DNA of 8,832 bases from the NCBI GenBank assembly GCA_027858595.1, contig JAQICK010000349.1, positions 1 to 8,832 of the forward strand, given 5' to 3'. Within the stretch, counting starts at the first letter, position 1. Every line of letters begins with the position of its first letter. Shown here in pieces: positions 5,837 through 8,832 of this stretch. Position numbers and translations under genes: made by a program. Source of the DNA: Melioribacteraceae bacterium (GTDB lineage: Bacteria > Bacteroidota > Ignavibacteria > Ignavibacteriales > Melioribacteraceae). Under the pieces are notes generated by a model. That model ran no database searches. It had not been told where the DNA came from and saw only the letters and a list, made by a program, of their open reading frames with translations.

Positions 5837-8832
5837 ATGAAAAAAATCCAAACTTTTTTCTCCTTTGTCATTCTTCTTGTTTCTTTCACATTTACTTCTC
5901 TTTTCGCCCAAGGTGTTACAACAGCTTCAATGAACGGCATTGTAACTGACAAGGATGGTAGCCCATTACCTGGTGCTAATGTCGTTGCAATTCACCTTCC
6001 AAGTGGAACGCAATATGGTGCCGCTTCACTGAATAATGGCCGTTTTGTTTTACAAAATATTCGTATTGGTGGGCCATACAAAGTAACTGTATCTTTTGTT
6101 GGCTTTCAATCACAAGTTAAAGAGAACATTCATTTAGCACTTGGTCAAAATGTTCGTGTGACATTTACATTAGCAGATGAATCGGTGGATTTATCTGAAG
6201 TAGTTGTGTCGGCAGAACAAGATAACGATTTAAATGCTGATAGAACTGGTGCGGCTACTAACATTTCTAAAAATGAAATTAAAGCATTACCTACTATTTC
6301 ACGCAGTGTTTCTGATTATACGCGTTTAACTCCTCAAGCAAGCGGAGGAAGTTTTGGTGGTAGAAATGCATACTATAACAATTTTTCTCTTGATGGTTCT
6401 ATCTTTAATAACTCTTTTGGTTTAGATGTCCCTACTCCTGGTGGACAAGCGAATGCTCAACCAGTAAGTTTGGATGCTATTGCCCAGATACAAGTTACTA
6501 TAGCTCCTTACGATGTTCGTCAAGGTGGGTTTACTGGTGCTGGTATTAACTCAGTTACAAAAAGTGGTACAAATACGTTTATAGGTTCTGCATATGGATT
6601 TATGCGAAATGAATCTATGATTGGTTCTAAAGTTGGTGATTTGGATGTTGAAAACCCAGATCTTAGTTATGGGCAATATGGTTTTAGACTTGGTGGACCA
6701 ATTATTAAAAACAAATTATTCTTCTTTGTTAATGCTGAAATGGAAAGAAGAGAAGAACCTGCAACAACTTTACTCGCCTCAACTCCAGGAGCAAGCGGTG
6801 CAAATGTATCTAATGTATCAGCTTCTGATTTAGATGAAATTAAAAACACTCTAAATAATGTTTATGGTTATGAAACAGGAGCTTATGAAAACTATAATCA
6901 TAAAACAGAAAATGAAAAATTACTTGCGAAAATTGATTGGAATATTAATCAAGATCATGATTTCTCGTTTCGATATAATTACTTAAGATCTTGGCGTGAT
7001 GTTCTGCCTCATCCAGCTATTTCTGCTGGTGGACGTGGACCTAGTGTCAATTCTCTTCCTTTTGAAAATACAAGTTATATTATTAATAATGATATAAACT
7101 CATTTGTTTCTCAATTAACAAGTAGATTTGGTAATAATTATTCTAACCATCTTACTGTAGCTTATACTACTTTTAGAGATTACAGAGAATCAAAAAGTGC
7201 TGATTTCCCATCTATCGATATTAATAAAAACAATTCAAACTACGCCTCATTTGGTTTAGAAAGATTTTCCACAAACAATATTTTAGACCAAAATGTTTTT
7301 CAAATTACAAACGATTTCTCCATTTATCTAAATGATCACATTGTTACTGTTGGTGCTTCACTAGAAAGCTTCGATTTTATGAATTCGTTTAACTTATTCT
7401 ATTATCCTGGATATACATATGATTCAATGGATGATTTTAGATTGCACACAGATCCTAATGATGTTGCTAACTTCAACGATTATAATGCAGATGTTGCAAA
7501 CTCTAATAAAAATCCTTTCAAAGTTGCTGAATTTAGTGTTGGTCAATTTTCATTGTATGCTCAAGACGAATGGCAAGTAAACAATAAATTAAAACTTACT
7601 GCTGGTATCAGAATGGATATGCCTCTTTATTTTGATAAACCAGAAGCTAATCCAATTATTGAAGCAGAAACATTCAAAGATGAATTTGGAAATGACGCAA
7701 CAGTTGATGTTAGTAATGTGCCTTCTGCTACACCATTGTTATCACCAAGAGTTGGTTTTAACTATGATTTAAAGGGTGATAGATCAACTCAATTACGTGG
7801 TGGTACTGGCGTATTTACTGGTCGATTACGTTTTGTATGGATTGGAAATCAATTTTCAAATAGAACAATTGATCCGTTCTATACATTCCAAATTAATGCT
7901 ACTACAGATGATTTCAAATGGCCTCAAGTTTGGAGAACAGATTTTGCTGTTGACCAAGAATTACCTTGGGGAATGGTTGGTACTTTAGAAGGAATATACA
8001 ATAAAGATATAAATGCTGTAGTTCATAAAAACTATAATATGGATCTTCCTACTGGTAATCTTGAAGGTGCTGATAATAGAGAAGTTTATCAAGGGTCTGA
8101 GAATAAAGTTAATGGTTTTTATGGTGCAACTGAATTTGGAAGTTTTCTAGATGCCGGTGCTATTGTTCTTGATAACACAGATGAAGGTTATCAATATAGT
8201 ATGACTGCAAAGTTGAGAAAAAACATCTCTCCATTTGCATTTGCAATGGTTGCTTATACTTATTCACAAGCAAAAGATATAACAAGTAGCCCTGGTGAAA
8301 TTGCTGCGGATGCATTCCAATTAAATCCAGTTGTTGGAAACAATAACACTCCAGAATTAAGTTATTCTGATTGGGGAATGGATCACAGAATTATTGGTGC
8401 TGGTTCTTGGAAATTTTTCTATGGTGGAAGCTATGCAACAACAATTTCTTTATTCTTTGAAACTGGTTCAGGTGCTAGATTTTCGTACACATATGCGGGT
8501 GATGTTAATAACGATGGTATTGGACAAAATAATGACCTTATTTATGTTCCAGCAAATTCTTCTGAAATTAACTTAGTTCCAACTGATGGTGGCGATACAA
8601 GAAGTCCAGAAGAGATTTGGAATCAGTTAAACGCATACATCGAACAAGACGATTACCTTAGCACACGAAGAGGTGATTATGCAGAGAGAAATGGTGCAAT
8701 AAGCGAATGGTTTAGTCAAATAGATTTAAGAATCCTTCAAGATTTTGCATTAAACATTGGCGATAACACACATGCTTTCCAGCTTAGTTTAGATTTCTTA
8801 AACATTGGAAATATGATTAGTTCAGATTGGGG
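5837..8832 (+). CDS. Oar-like TonB-dependent outer-membrane receptor (3' end beyond the window)
   Basis: Outer-membrane beta-barrel receptor for TonB-dependent uptake of an unknown large or scarce ligand. An open frame of 998 codons runs without a stop to the window edge. Residues 1-25 are a signal peptide (MKKIQ, hydrophobic core, SLFAQ). Residues about 30-112 form a carboxypeptidase-regulatory-like beta-sandwich (GIVTDKDGSPLPGANV at 34-49). The plug follows at about 120-245, with SLDGSIFNNSFG at 184-195 and DVRQGGFTGAGINSVTKSG at 226-244, the latter typical of the Oar-like branch. The rest is alternating aromatic/polar barrel strand with long Asn-rich loops. A DVNNDG motif (889-894) before DLIYVP resembles a calcium-binding loop. 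The last visible residues (LDFLNIGNMISSDWG) resemble the penultimate strands of relatives, so only a few dozen residues are probably missing. No SusD partner or transporter is adjacent. Family is certain; ligand is unknown. Confidence 0.93.
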   Translation, partial: MKKIQTFFSFVILLVSFTFTSLFAQGVTTASMNGIVTDKDGSPLPGANVVAIHLPSGTQYGAASLNNGRFVLQNIRIGGPYKVTVSFVGFQSQVKENIHLALGQNVRVTFTLADESVDLSEVVVSAEQDNDLNADRTGAATNISKNEIKALPTISRSVSDYTRLTPQASGGSFGGRNAYYNNFSLDGSIFNNSFGLDVPTPGGQANAQPVSLDAIAQIQVTIAPYDVRQGGFTGAGINSVTKSGTNTFIGSAYGFMRNESMIGSKVGDLDVENPDLSYGQYGFRLGGPIIKNKLFFFVNAEMERREEPATTLLASTPGASGANVSNVSASDLDEIKNTLNNVYGYETGAYENYNHKTENEKLLAKIDWNINQDHDFSFRYNYLRSWRDVLPHPAISAGGRGPSVNSLPFENTSYIINNDINSFVSQLTSRFGNNYSNHLTVAYTTFRDYRESKSADFPSIDINKNNSNYASFGLERFSTNNILDQNVFQITNDFSIYLNDHIVTVGASLESFDFMNSFNLFYYPGYTYDSMDDFRLHTDPNDVANFNDYNADVANSNKNPFKVAEFSVGQFSLYAQDEWQVNNKLKLTAGIRMDMPLYFDKPEANPIIEAETFKDEFGNDATVDVSNVPSATPLLSPRVGFNYDLKGDRSTQLRGGTGVFTGRLRFVWIGNQFSNRTIDPFYTFQINATTDDFKWPQVWRTDFAVDQELPWGMVGTLEGIYNKDINAVVHKNYNMDLPTGNLEGADNREVYQGSENKVNGFYGATEFGSFLDAGAIVLDNTDEGYQYSMTAKLRKNISPFAFAMVAYTYSQAKDITSSPGEIAADAFQLNPVVGNNNTPELSYSDWGMDHRIIGAGSWKFFYGGSYATTISLFFETGSGARFSYTYAGDVNNDGIGQNNDLIYVPANSSEINLVPTDGGDTRSPEEIWNQLNAYIEQDDYLSTRRGDYAERNGAISEWFSQIDLRILQDFALNIGDNTHAFQLSLDFLNIGNMISSDW

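Noticed and set aside
6621..6833. Short + strand open frame in another phase inside the receptor gene (similar ones at 7776-7988 and 8394-8576)
   Set aside because: The receptor frame is continuous from 5837 to the edge and carries family motifs; these alternate frames show no independent signals.
1..8832. CRISPR array, tRNA, rRNA, riboswitch, transposase or toxin-antitoxin genes
   Set aside because: I looked for regularly spaced direct repeats, cloverleaf or CCA-ended sequences, transposase motifs and small paired genes, and found none.

Overview
The window is AT-rich and gene-dense, and every gene lies on the + strand. Three things point to the Bacteroidota/Chlorobiota/Ignavibacteriota (FCB) branch: an Oar-like TonB-dependent receptor with an N-terminal carboxypeptidase-regulatory-like domain, a Bacteroidota-style Xaa-Pro aminopeptidase with enlarged active-site loops, and the AT-rich codon use. 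Two genes have a strong GGAGGT Shine-Dalgarno, which is unusual for classical Bacteroidia and fits a deeper lineage such as Ignavibacteriota better. This placement is inferred from protein style only.

Layout: (1) 2-121, the last 39 codons of an unrecognised gene. (2) 214-1602, Xaa-Pro aminopeptidase (pepP-like, M24B), complete with all five metal ligands. (3) 1603-1840, a non-coding gap with a weak hairpin and then two back-to-back hairpins forming a REP-doublet/REPIN-like element. (4) 1841-4684, a 947-aa FAD plus Fe-S plus cysteine-rich (GlcD-GlcF fusion) dehydrogenase, most likely a quinone- or cytochrome-linked D-lactate dehydrogenase. (5) 4753-5205, methylglyoxal synthase (mgsA). (6) 5248-5704, a decayed chimera: the 5' end of a secreted M28-type peptidase gene joined to the 3' end of a PstS-like phosphate-binding-protein gene, with a frameshift inside the PstS part. 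(7) 5705-5836, a regulatory gap with a perfect 14-bp AT-only inverted repeat, a possible promoter and a CRP/FNR-like dyad. (8) 5837 to the right edge, a large TonB-dependent outer-membrane receptor, open at the window end and probably lacking only its last few dozen residues.

How the genes work together: the clearest link is between the dehydrogenase and methylglyoxal synthase, which are 68 nt apart with no terminator between them. Methylglyoxal synthase turns dihydroxyacetone phosphate into methylglyoxal and inorganic phosphate. Glyoxalases, not in this window, would turn methylglyoxal into D-lactate, and the dehydrogenase would oxidise D-lactate to pyruvate while feeding the respiratory chain. 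The pair therefore looks like the entry and exit of the methylglyoxal bypass. The aminopeptidase and the receptor have no evident functional link to it.

I found no CRISPR array, tRNA, rRNA, transposase or defence system. The unusual items are the two-gene fusion remnant, the REPIN-like element and the dyads in front of the receptor gene. None of them amounts to strong evidence of a new system.
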